Assembly (NCBI RefSeq): GCF_002000025.1
Contig: NZ_MUZV01000004.1
Location: 248,001-312,000, forward strand
Reading direction: 5' to 3'
DNA length: 64,000 nucleotides
Source: Cognaticolwellia aestuarii
GTDB lineage: Bacteria; Pseudomonadota; Gammaproteobacteria; Enterobacterales; Alteromonadaceae
Part shown: piece after piece, positions 31,198-39,976 of the stretch
Position numbering within the stretch: position 1 is the first letter of the stretch
How the letters are laid out: every line of letters begins with the position of its first letter
Translations under genes and position numbers: made by a program
Notes under the pieces: generated by a model
What the model saw: only the letters and a program-made list of their open reading frames with translations
Databases searched by the model: none
Told to the model about the DNA's origin: nothing

Positions 31198-31329
31198 TTA
31201 GTGAATGATCAAGCCAAACCAAAGTGCATCAGCGATTAACATCAAAATTAACCATAAAATGATCATTCTAGCTTTCCGGCAAAACTGGCAATCAGTATGC
31301 CACCATTGTTTAAACGACAATTTATTCAT
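31198..31329 (-). CDS. Small membrane protein with a CxxC motif, upstream of iscX
   Basis: A 43-aa frame from ATG at 31329 to TAA. It starts MNKLSFKQWWHTDCQFCRKA and continues with a hydrophobic helix RMIILWLILMLIADALWFG. It ends 24 nt before the iscX start and would be co-transcribed with it. The DCQFC pair, paired Trp and single membrane helix look like a real small protein. There is no strong ribosome binding site and I do not recognise the family. Coding status is inferred. Confidence 0.5.
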   Translation of the reverse strand: MNKLSFKQWWHTDCQFCRKARMIILWLILMLIADALWFGLIIH

Positions 31330-31527
31330 CAGCAGTTACTTAACTTAACATTAATATGGCACAGTTTATTTTCATTGGATTATTTACTAAGCGAAAGTAA
31401 TTCCGCTAAAAAAGTAATTCCGCTAAAGTAAGTATAGTATCGTCATGACACTTCAATGTACTGCATCTTAGCTTGATGTATCATGACTATAAAGCATTCT
31501 AAACTTACCACGACCGGAAACCAATCA

Positions 31528-31773
31528 ATGTCACCGATAAAATTTACTACCAACGAAAAATCATTGCTAATCGACAAATTACAACGCTACTTTTTGAAAG
31601 AACTAGATCAAGAGTTAGCGCAATTTGATGCTGACTTTTTACTTGATTTTTTTACCAAGGAATTAGGTGCGGTATATTACAACCGAGGCCTATATGACGC
31701 CCAAGCCTTAATGGCAGAAAAACTTGAGTTAATTTCTGAACAAATTGTTGAGTTAGAGCTACCGGTTACTTAA
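31528..31773 (+). CDS. DUF2164 family protein
   Basis: An 81-aa protein starting MSPIKFTTNEKSLLIDKLQ with FDADFLLDFFTKELGAVYYNRGLYDAQAL (given as FDADFLLDFFTKELG and YYNRGLYDAQAL), which fits the small helical DUF2164 family of unknown function. The frame can be extended to an ATG at 31483, but the family N-terminus and GGAA eight nt before 31528 favour the shorter form. It is followed by nnrS 110 nt later in the same direction; no functional link is known. Confidence 0.82.
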   Translation: MSPIKFTTNEKSLLIDKLQRYFLKELDQELAQFDADFLLDFFTKELGAVYYNRGLYDAQALMAEKLELISEQIVELELPVT

Positions 31774-31885
31774 CATCACGTAAATAGCGAAAGCTAACTG
31801 AACGTTAAATTATTTGATGTATGGCAAAGTAATTATTTTTGATTGCTTTATGATCGCCACAATATAAACACCTAAGGTTGCAGCT

Positions 31886-33091
31886 ATGATGCAAATTACC
31901 GATTTAAACAAAGAACAACAAATAACACCGTTATTTAGATTAGGTTTTCGACCTTTCTTTTTGGCTGGCGCACTGTTTAGTGTTATCGCTATTTTATTAT
32001 GGATTATGCTGTATAGAGGAGCTATAGACATTCAACCTTTGGGTGGCGGCTACTGGTGGCATATTCACGAAATGATATTTGGTTTCGGCTGTGCGATCAT
32101 TGCTGGCTTTCTCTTAACAGCCGTACAAAACTGGACTGGGCTTGCGGGTGTTAAAGGTAAGTTATTAGCGGCTTTATTTTTTCTCTGGTTATTAGGTCGA
32201 GTAAGTTTATTATTACCTGATATTTTTGGTGCTACGCTAAGCACGATTATCGATCTAGCCTTTTTACCTTGTGTGGCTTTTATTCTAGCAAAACCAATAT
32301 TAGCAATTAAACAATATCGTAATTTATTTTTCGTGCCTTTATTAACTATTTTCACTCTTGCTAATGCAGAAATGCACGCTAGCATATATTACCCAGCATC
32401 AATTTCTACCCAGTATGCCGGCTATGCTGGTGTTATGTTGGTTACCTTACTTATTTCAGTTATGGCTGGTCGCGTAGTGCCTATGTTTACCGCCAATGGG
32501 ACCAAAACCACAAAAGCTACCCCATTAGCTTGGCTAGATAAGTTAACCAATGGGTCGTTGGCTTTGCTGACTATACTATTGTTATTACACCCTATTATTG
32601 GCGTAAATAACTTTTATATTGGTATTATTTTAATCTTCGCCGGCATCTTTCAAGCTATTCGTTGGTTGCGATGGCGCCCATGGATAACGCTAGGTGTGCC
32701 GCTACTATGGTCACTGCACTTTTCAATAAAAGCAATGGCATTTGGTTTAGCGTTACTGGGTGTCAGTTATTTAATACCTGAAATACCGAGCAACCATATT
32801 TGGCATTTAATTACTATTGGTGGTATTGGTGGTGTTATTCTCGCGATGATTTCGCGTGTATCATTAGGCCATACTGGTAGAACGTTACAGCCGCCTATGC
32901 TGATGTCATTAGCATTTGCCGCTATGGTACTCGCCAGCTTAATCAGAAGCTTTGGCCCTTGGGGCTTGCCAGAAAAAACCATGATGTTTATCGATATTAG
33001 TGGCTTGCTTTGGCTGATCAGCTTCACACTATTTGTAATTTTCTATGCGCCAATGCTGCTAAAGCCACGCGCTGATGGCCGACCGGGTTAA
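31886..33091 (+). CDS. nnrS: NnrS family heme-copper membrane protein
   Basis: NnrS proteins are polytopic haem- and copper-containing membrane proteins linked to nitric oxide stress and denitrification. The 401-aa product has about 12 membrane segments. Family marks are LFRLGFRPFFLAGALF, WHIHEMIFGFGCAIIAGFLLTAVQNWTG (given as WHIHEMIFGFG and AGFLLTAVQNWTG), AGRVVPMFT and MISRVSLGHTGR. His residues in WHIHE and near LGHTGR are likely metal ligands. The ATG is doubled (31886, 31889). A GATGTAT half-site lies upstream, but no convincing NsrR or FNR palindrome was found. Confidence 0.9.
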   Translation: MMQITDLNKEQQITPLFRLGFRPFFLAGALFSVIAILLWIMLYRGAIDIQPLGGGYWWHIHEMIFGFGCAIIAGFLLTAVQNWTGLAGVKGKLLAALFFLWLLGRVSLLLPDIFGATLSTIIDLAFLPCVAFILAKPILAIKQYRNLFFVPLLTIFTLANAEMHASIYYPASISTQYAGYAGVMLVTLLISVMAGRVVPMFTANGTKTTKATPLAWLDKLTNGSLALLTILLLLHPIIGVNNFYIGIILIFAGIFQAIRWLRWRPWITLGVPLLWSLHFSIKAMAFGLALLGVSYLIPEIPSNHIWHLITIGGIGGVILAMISRVSLGHTGRTLQPPMLMSLAFAAMVLASLIRSFGPWGLPEKTMMFIDISGLLWLISFTLFVIFYAPMLLKPRADGRPG

Positions 33092-33144
33092 GTACTTCAT
33101 TGCTGCATTCAGCGGCAAAAACAACAAACAGTTATTGAAAGCAA

Positions 33145-33173
33145 AACGCCTTAATAAAGAAATTTAGGGCGTT
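33145..33173. terminator. Possible terminator hairpin after nnrS
   Basis: AACGCCTTAA and TTAGGGCGTT form an imperfect stem 54 nt past the nnrS stop. No U run follows, so this is a weak call. Confidence 0.3.
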
Positions 33174-33258
33174 GATTGCTAAAAACAGTCGCTGATAGCA
33201 TCGATCATTTCATGAATTTACGATAAGCTCCGCAGATAATATTATCTGAGTTATTGCC

Positions 33259-34212
33259 GTGAAAACTGTATTTTTAGACTACCAAACATTCAGCAAAGAT
33301 AGTGATCTCACATCGTTGCAACAAGTTGTTGATGATTTAACCGTGTACGCTACCACCTCACCAGAACAGGTCATTGCCCGTTGTCAAAATGCTGAGGTTG
33401 TCTTAAGTAATAAAGTGCTACTAAATCGTGAAATACTCAGTCAACTTCCTAAGTTAAAGCTGGTTTGTATTACGGCTACAGGCATTAATAATATTGATAT
33501 TAAAGCTGCACGTGCACTTAATATTGCCGTCACTAATGTCGGTGGGTATGCCAAAAACTCAGTTGCACAATATGTTTTCGCCCAACTTTTAGCTTATTAC
33601 AGCCAAATTGCTCATCATAATGATAATTGTCAAAAGGGGTTATGGCAGCAAAGTGACACCTTTTGCTTACACGGCAATGGCAGTATCGAGCTTGCAGGCA
33701 AGTCTATCGCCATTATTGGTTACGGAGCTTTAGGGCAAAAGGTCGCCGAAATTGCCAGAGCATTTGATATGAAAGTGCTCATTGCAGAAAGACCTGATGC
33801 TGCAACGATACGACCTGAGCGAATGGCGTTTTTAGCGGCTATCGAGCAAGCAGATATTATTAGTTTACATTGCCCACAAACGCTAGAAACACAAGGCATG
33901 TTTAATGCGAAGTTGTTTACGCGCATGAAACCAAGCGCGATTCTGATTAATACTGCGCGCGGTGCGCTAATTAATAACGAAGACTTACTCAATGCCTTAA
34001 ATAACGAGCAAATTGCCTGTGCGATTTTAGATGTATTAGAGCAAGAGCCACCACCAAAAGATCATATACTTTTAGCTGCGCAATCGCCTAAGTTAAAAAT
34101 TACCGCTCATATCGCTTGGGCAAGCCAACAAGCACAGCAAACCTTACTTAATTTAGTCGCCGCAAATATATCAGCATTTAAACAAGGGTTGCGCACTAAC
34201 CGTGTTGATTGA
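33259..34212 (+). CDS. D-2-hydroxyacid dehydrogenase (glycerate dehydrogenase-like)
   Basis: An NAD(P)-dependent D-2-hydroxyacid dehydrogenase of the HprA/SerA/PdxB group. The 317-aa product starts at GTG. It has the substrate-domain phrase LVCITATGINNIDIKAA. The Rossmann motif is IAIIGYGALGQKVAEIARAF near residues 150-169. LHCPQTLETQGMF, NTARGALINNEDLL and a C-terminal catalytic part with ITAHIAWAS holding the general-acid His also fit. Catalytic Arg (ARG), Glu (EQEPP) and His fit the family. The substrate could be hydroxypyruvate or glyoxylate but cannot be fixed. It is convergent with the FAD oxidoreductase gene. Confidence 0.88.
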   Translation: MKTVFLDYQTFSKDSDLTSLQQVVDDLTVYATTSPEQVIARCQNAEVVLSNKVLLNREILSQLPKLKLVCITATGINNIDIKAARALNIAVTNVGGYAKNSVAQYVFAQLLAYYSQIAHHNDNCQKGLWQQSDTFCLHGNGSIELAGKSIAIIGYGALGQKVAEIARAFDMKVLIAERPDAATIRPERMAFLAAIEQADIISLHCPQTLETQGMFNAKLFTRMKPSAILINTARGALINNEDLLNALNNEQIACAILDVLEQEPPPKDHILLAAQSPKLKITAHIAWASQQAQQTLLNLVAANISAFKQGLRTNRVD

Positions 34213-34232
34213 TAAAGCTCAAAGCCGATATG

Positions 34233-35570
34233 CTAAAACCATTGATCTTTAATTTTTCCATAATGAAAATAACCCCATTGCCCTACTCTTCTTAACGGGG
34301 CAAAGGGAAATTTAGGCAAGGCACTATTATATAAAGGTAGATTAGGCACTGGCTTTTCAGCCACTTTTTCAGCTAAACGTTTGCCCGCTTGCACCGAAAA
34401 CGACACGCCACTACCGCAGTAGCCCATACTGTAGAATACCGATTTTTCATCATTTTGATAAATATGCGGTAAATCATCTAACGCCATACAAATCCAACCA
34501 GACCAAGCGTAGCTATATTTAATATTTGCTAAAGCTGGAAAGCTGGTTTTAAGCACGGAAAGTAAACGTTGCGCGTAATAAGGATCATCGGCACTTTTAC
34601 CTGTGATTGCACCTCTACCACCAAATAGTATTCTATTATCGGGTAACTTACGGTAATAGTACTTTAACGCTCGGGTATCCATAACCACATTTGAGGTTAA
34701 GAAATTACAAGCGGCTATTTGCTCATTACTTAATGGCTCTGTGACGATAATTTGCGATAGAACTGGCAAGGTTCTATCGCTTGTTAAGGCGTGAAAGCCC
34801 TTAGGTGTGTAGCCATTAGTTGCTATCACCACTTTTTGTGCACTTACAGTACCATTGGGCGTATGCAGTACTTGCTGATTATTCAACGCCTGCCAATGCG
34901 TAACTGGCGTAGCACAATGTACTTTCACGCCAGCTTGACGAGCTAATTTCTGATAACCCCAAGCCAGTTTTAAAGGATTTAAACCAAAACCGTCTTGATA
35001 ACGAATCGCACCATACGCATTGCGATCATCCATATAGTGTTGGCGAACTTCAGCTTGCGAAAGTATTTCAACATCATAACCAAACATCTTTTGCTGTAAT
35101 TTAGCTAATTCAACTAACTCTTTAAGTTTATTAGCTTTATGGGCAACTTTTATATACCCAGCACTCTGCTTATCGCAATCTATACCTTCATCAATTAGGC
35201 CGTTGACCGTATCGACACCGGCGGCCATTTCTTGATAAATTCCCCGCATGACCTCTTCGCCCCATTGCTTAGCCATTTGGCTATAAGACTTTCGGCCTGA
35301 AGACTTCAAAATAAAACCGGCATTTCGACCACTACACCCCCAAGCAGTTTGATTCGCTTCTAAAACATGTGCTTTGATGCCATGTTCACGCGCTAAATGT
35401 AAAGCACAAGATAAACCGGTATATCCGGCACCAATAATGGCAACATCAACGTCAATATCAGCAAGCACAGCGCCATCGTGCTCAGGTGCGATTCCGGATA
35501 CGTCTGCCCAATAACTATTAGGGTAGACCTCATTACAACCAGGTGATAAATCGTGCAGGGGATCGTACAT
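34233..35570 (-). CDS. FAD-dependent amine/amino-acid oxidoreductase (PuuB/DadA type)
   Basis: A FAD oxidoreductase of the DAO family, closest in feel to gamma-glutamylputrescine oxidase PuuB. The start at 35570 (445 aa) has GGAAG a few nt upstream; the frame extends four codons further. It opens with MYDPLHDLSPGCNEVYP, then the FAD motif VAIIGAGYTGLSCALHLA near residue 48. CSGRNAGFILKSSGR, VVIATNGYTPKG and the C-terminal YCGSGVSFSVQAGKRLA also fit. The amine substrate is not determined. Divergent from the GNAT gene and not near other polyamine genes. Confidence 0.85.
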   Translation of the reverse strand: MYDPLHDLSPGCNEVYPNSYWADVSGIAPEHDGAVLADIDVDVAIIGAGYTGLSCALHLAREHGIKAHVLEANQTAWGCSGRNAGFILKSSGRKSYSQMAKQWGEEVMRGIYQEMAAGVDTVNGLIDEGIDCDKQSAGYIKVAHKANKLKELVELAKLQQKMFGYDVEILSQAEVRQHYMDDRNAYGAIRYQDGFGLNPLKLAWGYQKLARQAGVKVHCATPVTHWQALNNQQVLHTPNGTVSAQKVVIATNGYTPKGFHALTSDRTLPVLSQIIVTEPLSNEQIAACNFLTSNVVMDTRALKYYYRKLPDNRILFGGRGAITGKSADDPYYAQRLLSVLKTSFPALANIKYSYAWSGWICMALDDLPHIYQNDEKSVFYSMGYCGSGVSFSVQAGKRLAEKVAEKPVPNLPLYNSALPKFPFAPLRRVGQWGYFHYGKIKDQWF

Positions 35571-35673
35571 TTTCACTTCCAAAATCTGATGTTATATTAA
35601 GAACGTAGGCGCTTAAAGTATCGCAAAAAAAACAGTACAATACTGCAATATCAAACACAATCAAAATAACCTC

Positions 35674-36240
35674 ATGAGCATAACTCTTAACTATCAACAA
35701 TTAACCCCTTCAGATTTCGACAATATTATTCGTTTAGCCACTGACGTTCACGGCGAAGGTTATCTTGATCAAGCCAGTATGCAAGCCTGGTATGATAAAG
35801 GGCTTAAAAATGCAATCAACGCCGGCTTCGTGGTTTATCATGAACAACATTTAGTTGGGTTTCGTATTACTTATGCTGTTCAGCAATGGCAAATTGACCA
35901 ATGGTGCTCACCAGACTTATGGCCAGTAGCGGCTGATCAGGTTTGCTATTTTAAATGCAACACGGTTGATGAAAATTATCGTGGTCATGGTATTGGTGGT
36001 GAACTTTTAAAACGCTCAATTGCCGCAGCAAAGTTACAAGGGGCAAGCGCTGGCGTCAGCCATTTATGGAAACAAAGCCCAGGCAATAGTGCGGTAAAAT
36101 ATTTTACTAAATGTGGTGGCATTTTAATAAAAAATCATCCTGATCGCTGGCGTGAACTTAGCTTAGCAGGTTATGAGTGCCCAATATGCCATAATGATTG
36201 TCACTGCGAAGCTGCAGAAATGATGGTGCTATTTGATTAG
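35674..36240 (+). CDS. GNAT-family N-acetyltransferase with Cys-rich tail
   Basis: An acetyl-CoA-dependent acyltransferase. The 188-aa product has a GNAT fold with the acetyl-CoA loop ENYRGHGIGGELLKRSI (Q/RxxGxG type) near residues 100-116. After the enzyme core comes a short tail YECPICHNDCHCEAAEM with cysteines spaced C-x2-C-x3-C-x-C, which looks like a metal-binding knuckle and is unusual for the family. The substrate is unknown. It is divergent from the FAD oxidoreductase and convergent with the aminotransferase gene, so co-regulation with either is only possible. Confidence 0.83.
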   Translation: MSITLNYQQLTPSDFDNIIRLATDVHGEGYLDQASMQAWYDKGLKNAINAGFVVYHEQHLVGFRITYAVQQWQIDQWCSPDLWPVAADQVCYFKCNTVDENYRGHGIGGELLKRSIAAAKLQGASAGVSHLWKQSPGNSAVKYFTKCGGILIKNHPDRWRELSLAGYECPICHNDCHCEAAEMMVLFD

Positions 36241-36302
36241 CCAAAACCTCAAAGATGATAGCTGACTGCAACATAAGCTTTGCAGCCAGCTTAATAGAGC
36301 AA

Positions 36303-37850
36303 TTAACCAAACAGTTTTCGTAACACAGCAGCAGGATTGACCTTATTGACGCCCGTTTCATTGTCATTCGTTTCCGGCGAAATGATTGGTAGAGCATGAA
36401 AACACGCCAAGCTTGGAAATTCAACATCAAGATTATAATGTTCATAATCGCCAGAAGCAGGGTTAAAACGATAATCTTTACTCCAAAGCGCCAAGTTCTC
36501 GGTTACTTTATTAATTGCTTCCACGACATAAGCAACTTCTTCATCAGAGCTGGTTGGGTGAAATGAAGCTCGTATCCAACCGGGCTTTTCGGCAAAATCA
36601 CCTAAATCAATTTGCTGAGTTATTTTCGAAGAAGTATCTTGATCAACATTTAATAAAATATGCCCGTAAGTACCTGCACATGAACAACCTCCGCGAGTTT
36701 GCACACCAAATTTATCATTAAGCAGCCGCACCACTAAGTTATAATGCGCTCCCGGTATGTAAAACGAAACAATCGCTAATCGATCTCGCAGTGTAGGCTC
36801 AAGCATAACAACCTGCTCATTTTGCGCTAATGCCTCCATCACATAATTTGTTATTTCAGCCTCACGTTGTTGAATTTTATCTACCCCCATAGCGTCTTTT
36901 AATTTAATCGCTAAAGCGGCTTTAATACACTGTAAAAAGCCTGGCGTGCCACCATCTTCACGCATCTCAATATTGTTAAAAAAACTGTGTTTTCCCCAAG
37001 GGTTAGTCCAGGTAACCGTACCGCCTCCCGGATGATCTGGCACTTTATTTTTGTACAACGCCTTATTAAACACTAAAACTCCCGAACTACCTGGACCACC
37101 TAAAAACTTGTGCGGCGAAAAGTAAATAGCGTCTAATGCTTGCTTCGGGTTACTTGGGTGCATATTGATATCAACGTAAGGAGCAGATGCGGCAAAATCT
37201 ATAAAACACAAACCACCATGCTGATGCATAATTTCAGCCAACTGATAATACGGTGTTTTTATACCTGTAACATTTGAACAAGCCGAGAATGAGCCAATTT
37301 TCAGCTCTCTGTCTTGATATTTTTCTAACAAAATAGCTAAGTGCTCTAACGAGGGTAAACCATGGCTATCTGGCTCGACAATTTCCAACGTTACATCACA
37401 CTCATACCAAGATGTTTGATTAGAGTGATGTTCCATATGGGTAATAAAAACCACCGGCCTTTCATTTTCAGAAAATGCCACTTGTGACTGCATACGCTCA
37501 GGAATACGTAAACCTAAAATACGTTGAAATTTATTCACCACAGCCGTCATACCTGCGCCAGCGGTGATCAAAATATCATTATCACAAGCATTTACATGGC
37601 GCTTTATTATATGCTGAGCATCATGATAAGCATGGGTCATGGCACTACCCGTTAAATTCGTCTCGGTATGCGTGTTAGCAACATAGGGCCCAAGTTCATT
37701 GGTTAAATAATCTTCAATCGGTTGATAGAGTCGGCCACTCGCAGTCCAATCGGCATAAATAATATCAAGCGTTTTACCATTGATTTTATGTTGTAGGTTT
37801 TGCCCAATAATGTGCTGCCGAAAAGGTAAAAAATAATTTTCCAATGACAT
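36303..37850 (-). CDS. Class V aminotransferase (cysteine desulfurase-like)
   Basis: A PLP enzyme of fold type I related to SufS/NifS cysteine desulfurases. The ATG at 37850 gives 515 aa, with AAGGG eight nt upstream; the longer frame starting at 37892 is unlikely. Seen: ADWTASGRLYQPIE, ITHMEHHSNQTSWYE, CFIDFAASAPYVDI with the PLP Asp, SPHKFLGGPGSSG with the Schiff-base Lys, and TRGGCSCAGTYGH with a Cys where desulfurases have theirs. It is about 100 residues longer than SufS. No Suf or Isc partner is nearby. Its first 12 codons and promoter are repeated at 41490-41912. Confidence 0.85.
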   Translation of the reverse strand: MSLENYFLPFRQHIIGQNLQHKINGKTLDIIYADWTASGRLYQPIEDYLTNELGPYVANTHTETNLTGSAMTHAYHDAQHIIKRHVNACDNDILITAGAGMTAVVNKFQRILGLRIPERMQSQVAFSENERPVVFITHMEHHSNQTSWYECDVTLEIVEPDSHGLPSLEHLAILLEKYQDRELKIGSFSACSNVTGIKTPYYQLAEIMHQHGGLCFIDFAASAPYVDINMHPSNPKQALDAIYFSPHKFLGGPGSSGVLVFNKALYKNKVPDHPGGGTVTWTNPWGKHSFFNNIEMREDGGTPGFLQCIKAALAIKLKDAMGVDKIQQREAEITNYVMEALAQNEQVVMLEPTLRDRLAIVSFYIPGAHYNLVVRLLNDKFGVQTRGGCSCAGTYGHILLNVDQDTSSKITQQIDLGDFAEKPGWIRASFHPTSSDEEVAYVVEAINKVTENLALWSKDYRFNPASGDYEHYNLDVEFPSLACFHALPIISPETNDNETGVNKVNPAAVLRKLFG

Positions 37851-38236
37851 ACCGTATACCCTTAACGTTTTAGAATAAAAGTATATTAGCATTATTAATT
37901 ATTTTTAAAATATAAAACCAACAAAAGCCATTTAATAGCAAATAAAACCTAAACTACCATTATTTAATGAAATTTAAATTTAATCACTAGTTGTTTTAAA
38001 ATCAGAAATGAAAATAAATTTTAACAATACACATCAAATGAAATATTTTTCTCAAATACCCTGCTTTTTAGGTGAAAACAATGCTGAGGATCAGAGCAAC
38101 GAGTGGATCTTCATTAATGGCTGAGACGAGCAATCACTAAATAAGATTGCTTGCTAATAAACACTTTTGTCATAAAGCGAGCTAAATTTACAAGTCCCCT
38201 CTGTTTTGTGTTCACTTTGATATGAAAGCAGACGTT
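37815..38236. repeat. Direct repeat copy 1 (about 422 bp): aminotransferase 5' end plus upstream DNA
   Basis: The segment from inside codon 12 of the aminotransferase gene through about 386 bp upstream reappears, in the same orientation, at 41490-41912. By eye there are some 25-30 differences, about 93-94% identity. The first roughly 90 bp (gene start and promoter) are identical and most differences cluster near 38060-38100. The two copies flank the cassette and transposase region. Confidence 0.92.
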
Positions 38237-38823
38237 GGCCTTGCCTTTCTAGCGACAAGTGATCCGACAAATAAGACTTAAATGAATTCAAAATATCAGA
38301 CGCTAATGAGGTAAACAACATTGCTCACATTTCAACGAACCTGACCCCGCAGGTTTTCTTGGCTCTTTATAATCAGTGAAATACAGCTTACTTTGGTGCT
38401 TATTGCTTAAGTCGACATTGCCTCCTTTTATTTCTTTTATTTCTTTTATTAAAAATGATAAACACTTTTATCCAATATAAATAAAACTCGATAGTGTGTT
38501 TTGCATATCTTTATGTCCACATCTGCTCTTTAATATGGGTAAGAAAAAGAGAGTTAATACATTTATTCTTATTTATTTTTTTACGTTAATAATTTAACTG
38601 TTTATTTATACAGTTTTGTGTGGTTTCCTGCTTTCATCCAATAAAAAGGAAATATTCTCGTTTATGTCTTTGGCATAACGAGATGTTTTATTAGTAACTT
38701 ATTGTAGGTAGTGAATAAATCAGGTATGTTTTGATTATCATAAAAATATGAAAGAAGGATTTTTTCCTTGTTTAAACAAGGATTATTTCCTCATAATAAG
38801 CTGTTAGCTGTTTAAGGTAGAGT
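37851..38823. other. Gene-free stretch upstream of the cassette cluster
   Basis: About 970 bp. The first 386 bp belong to direct repeat copy 1 and should hold the aminotransferase promoter (a TATACT-like -10 near 37875). After 38236 the sequence is AT-rich with no convincing gene. It has a small hairpin AACCTG/CAGGTT at 38338-38355 followed by TT, and the right half of an attC- or attI-like site ending at 38803. No integrase frame is present. Confidence 0.5.
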
Positions 38824-39069
38824 ATGAGTTTTCTGGGAATGATTCCCTTTATTATTGCAATCATTGCTTTTATCTTTGCATTTAAGCATTTTACTAAGTT
38901 TGTAAATGGGGCTTGGCGTAGAGGTTTTTCTAGTAAGCACTTCGTTTTATTTTTTGTATCTGCATTTATATTTTTAATTATGTTTTACATCATGACTGAA
39001 TATCATGAAGAGTTAGGTATTAAATCTTCATGTGCAAGAAGTGCGGACTGTTTCCAACAAAACAGCTAA
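38824..39069 (+). CDS. Cassette 1: small two-helix membrane protein, unknown function
   Basis: An 81-aa protein with two membrane helices (GMIPFIIAIIAFIFAFKHF near the start and HFVLFFVSAFIFLIMFYIM in the middle). A short C-terminal tail contains two Cys (SSCARSADCF). AAGG lies six nt before the ATG. The stop codon TAA is inside the left box of attC1, the usual tight packing of an integron cassette gene. I do not recognise the family. Confidence 0.8.
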   Translation: MSFLGMIPFIIAIIAFIFAFKHFTKFVNGAWRRGFSSKHFVLFFVSAFIFLIMFYIMTEYHEELGIKSSCARSADCFQQNS

Positions 39070-39162
39070 CAAGAACATCAAACGGAAAAATTACAGTTGG
39101 CTGTTTTTCGTTCCTCAAACATTATAGCCAACTATAATTTTCCGCTTATGTAAGCGTTAGGG
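39063..39162 (+). other. attC recombination site 1
   Basis: Left box CAGCTAAC (39063-39070), right box GTTAGGG (39156-39162). Inside, CGGAAAAATTACAGTTGGCT pairs with AGCCAACTATAATTTTCCG with a few unpaired bases, giving the long imperfect hairpin expected of a folded attC. Recombination would cut at G/TT (39156/39157). Confidence 0.85.
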
Positions 39163-39205
39163 CTCTTAATTGCGTGGAATTTGCTGCTCTTTAGTTCTTT
39201 TTTAT

Positions 39206-39652
39206 CTAGTTTGATAGTGCTTTTAGTTCTTCTATAATGTTAAGGGCACTTTCTGTGTTTTTAATATGCTCAGGAGAGCTTCCATTTGCTATAGCTGAAG
39301 CTAGTCTTTTACGCATAGATGCTAATAAATCATATTTAACTTCTGGATCTTGATTCATACTAGTAGGTGCCATTAAGTATAAGCCATCTGTTGAAGATAT
39401 TAATTTATTGTCAGTTAGACTTGAAACCATACTGCCTATTTCGTTTTGTGATATATTTTTAACATCATACTCATCGGCAATTTTCTGCCAATTACTTTTG
39501 GCATTAAAACCTGCATTGCTTATACTCACTGTATCGGTTTTTGTTGTTGTTTTATTCTGAATAGTAGTGCCCGATGCGTGTTCCGAAGTATTAGAAGCTA
39601 TATTTTGCATTTGATAAATTTGATTTGCTTGAGCATTATTATTTATGTGCAT
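39206..39652 (-). CDS. Cassette 2: hypothetical protein in reverse orientation
   Basis: A 148-aa soluble protein read against the cassette direction. The N-terminal third is Asn/Gln/Thr-rich and low in complexity (MHINNNAQANQIYQMQN). It is followed by TDTVSISNAGFNAKSNWQKI, which recalls the tail of flagellar or surface small proteins. A helical C-terminal half contains YDLLASMRKRLASAIANG. AAGGAA lies seven nt before the ATG. Reverse genes are a minority in integron cassettes and need their own promoter. I do not recognise a domain. Confidence 0.72.
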   Translation of the reverse strand: MHINNNAQANQIYQMQNIASNTSEHASGTTIQNKTTTKTDTVSISNAGFNAKSNWQKIADEYDVKNISQNEIGSMVSSLTDNKLISSTDGLYLMAPTSMNQDPEVKYDLLASMRKRLASAIANGSSPEHIKNTESALNIIEELKALSN

Positions 39653-39741
39653 GAAAATTTCCTTATTAAATATAAAATCGACAGATGCGATGACATGGAA
39701 GCAAAAAACAAGCCAGCAATAATTCTTTGGTGGTGTTGGCT

Positions 39742-39837
39742 ATGAGTGTATTTAGTAATGAATTTACTGTCTTGTGGGAAAATTATTGCCGCTTAAAAAG
39801 TTATATCGGAAATGTTTGGCACATAACCAAGCCCTAA
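39742..39837 (+). CDS. Possible forward small ORF of cassette 2
   Basis: A 31-codon frame starts MSVFSNEFTVLWENYCRLKS and ends with a TAA inside the left box of attC2, just as the cassette 1 gene ends inside attC1. Its ATG overlaps the TGA of a shorter frame (ATGGAAGC...) upstream. No strong ribosome binding site. Coding status is uncertain. Confidence 0.3.
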   Translation: MSVFSNEFTVLWENYCRLKSYIGNVWHITKP

Positions 39838-39931
39838 CAAGAAAATCAACAAGGACAAAAAACATTTGGCTTTTGCTCCTTCGTCGCTTATTTTAGCCAA
39901 CTATTTTTTGCCTGTTATTTAGGCGTTATGC
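39830..39931 (+). other. attC recombination site 2
   Basis: Left box AGCCCTAAC (39830-39838), right box GTTATGC (39925-39931). Inner arms with TTTGGCT and AGCCAACT form the imperfect hairpin. The layout and the GGCGTTA end resemble attC1, so both sites belong to one family. Confidence 0.82.
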
Positions 39932-39976
39932 ATTTCACCTAGTTTGGTGCATCATTAAGAAATTAAGGATAATAAC

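Noticed and set aside
31801-31885. FNR or NsrR box before nnrS
   Set aside because: Only a GATGTAT half-site is present; no matching second half.
38237-38803. Integron integrase or complete attI site upstream of the cassettes
   Set aside because: No integrase frame on either strand; only the right half of a site ending at 38803 is visible.
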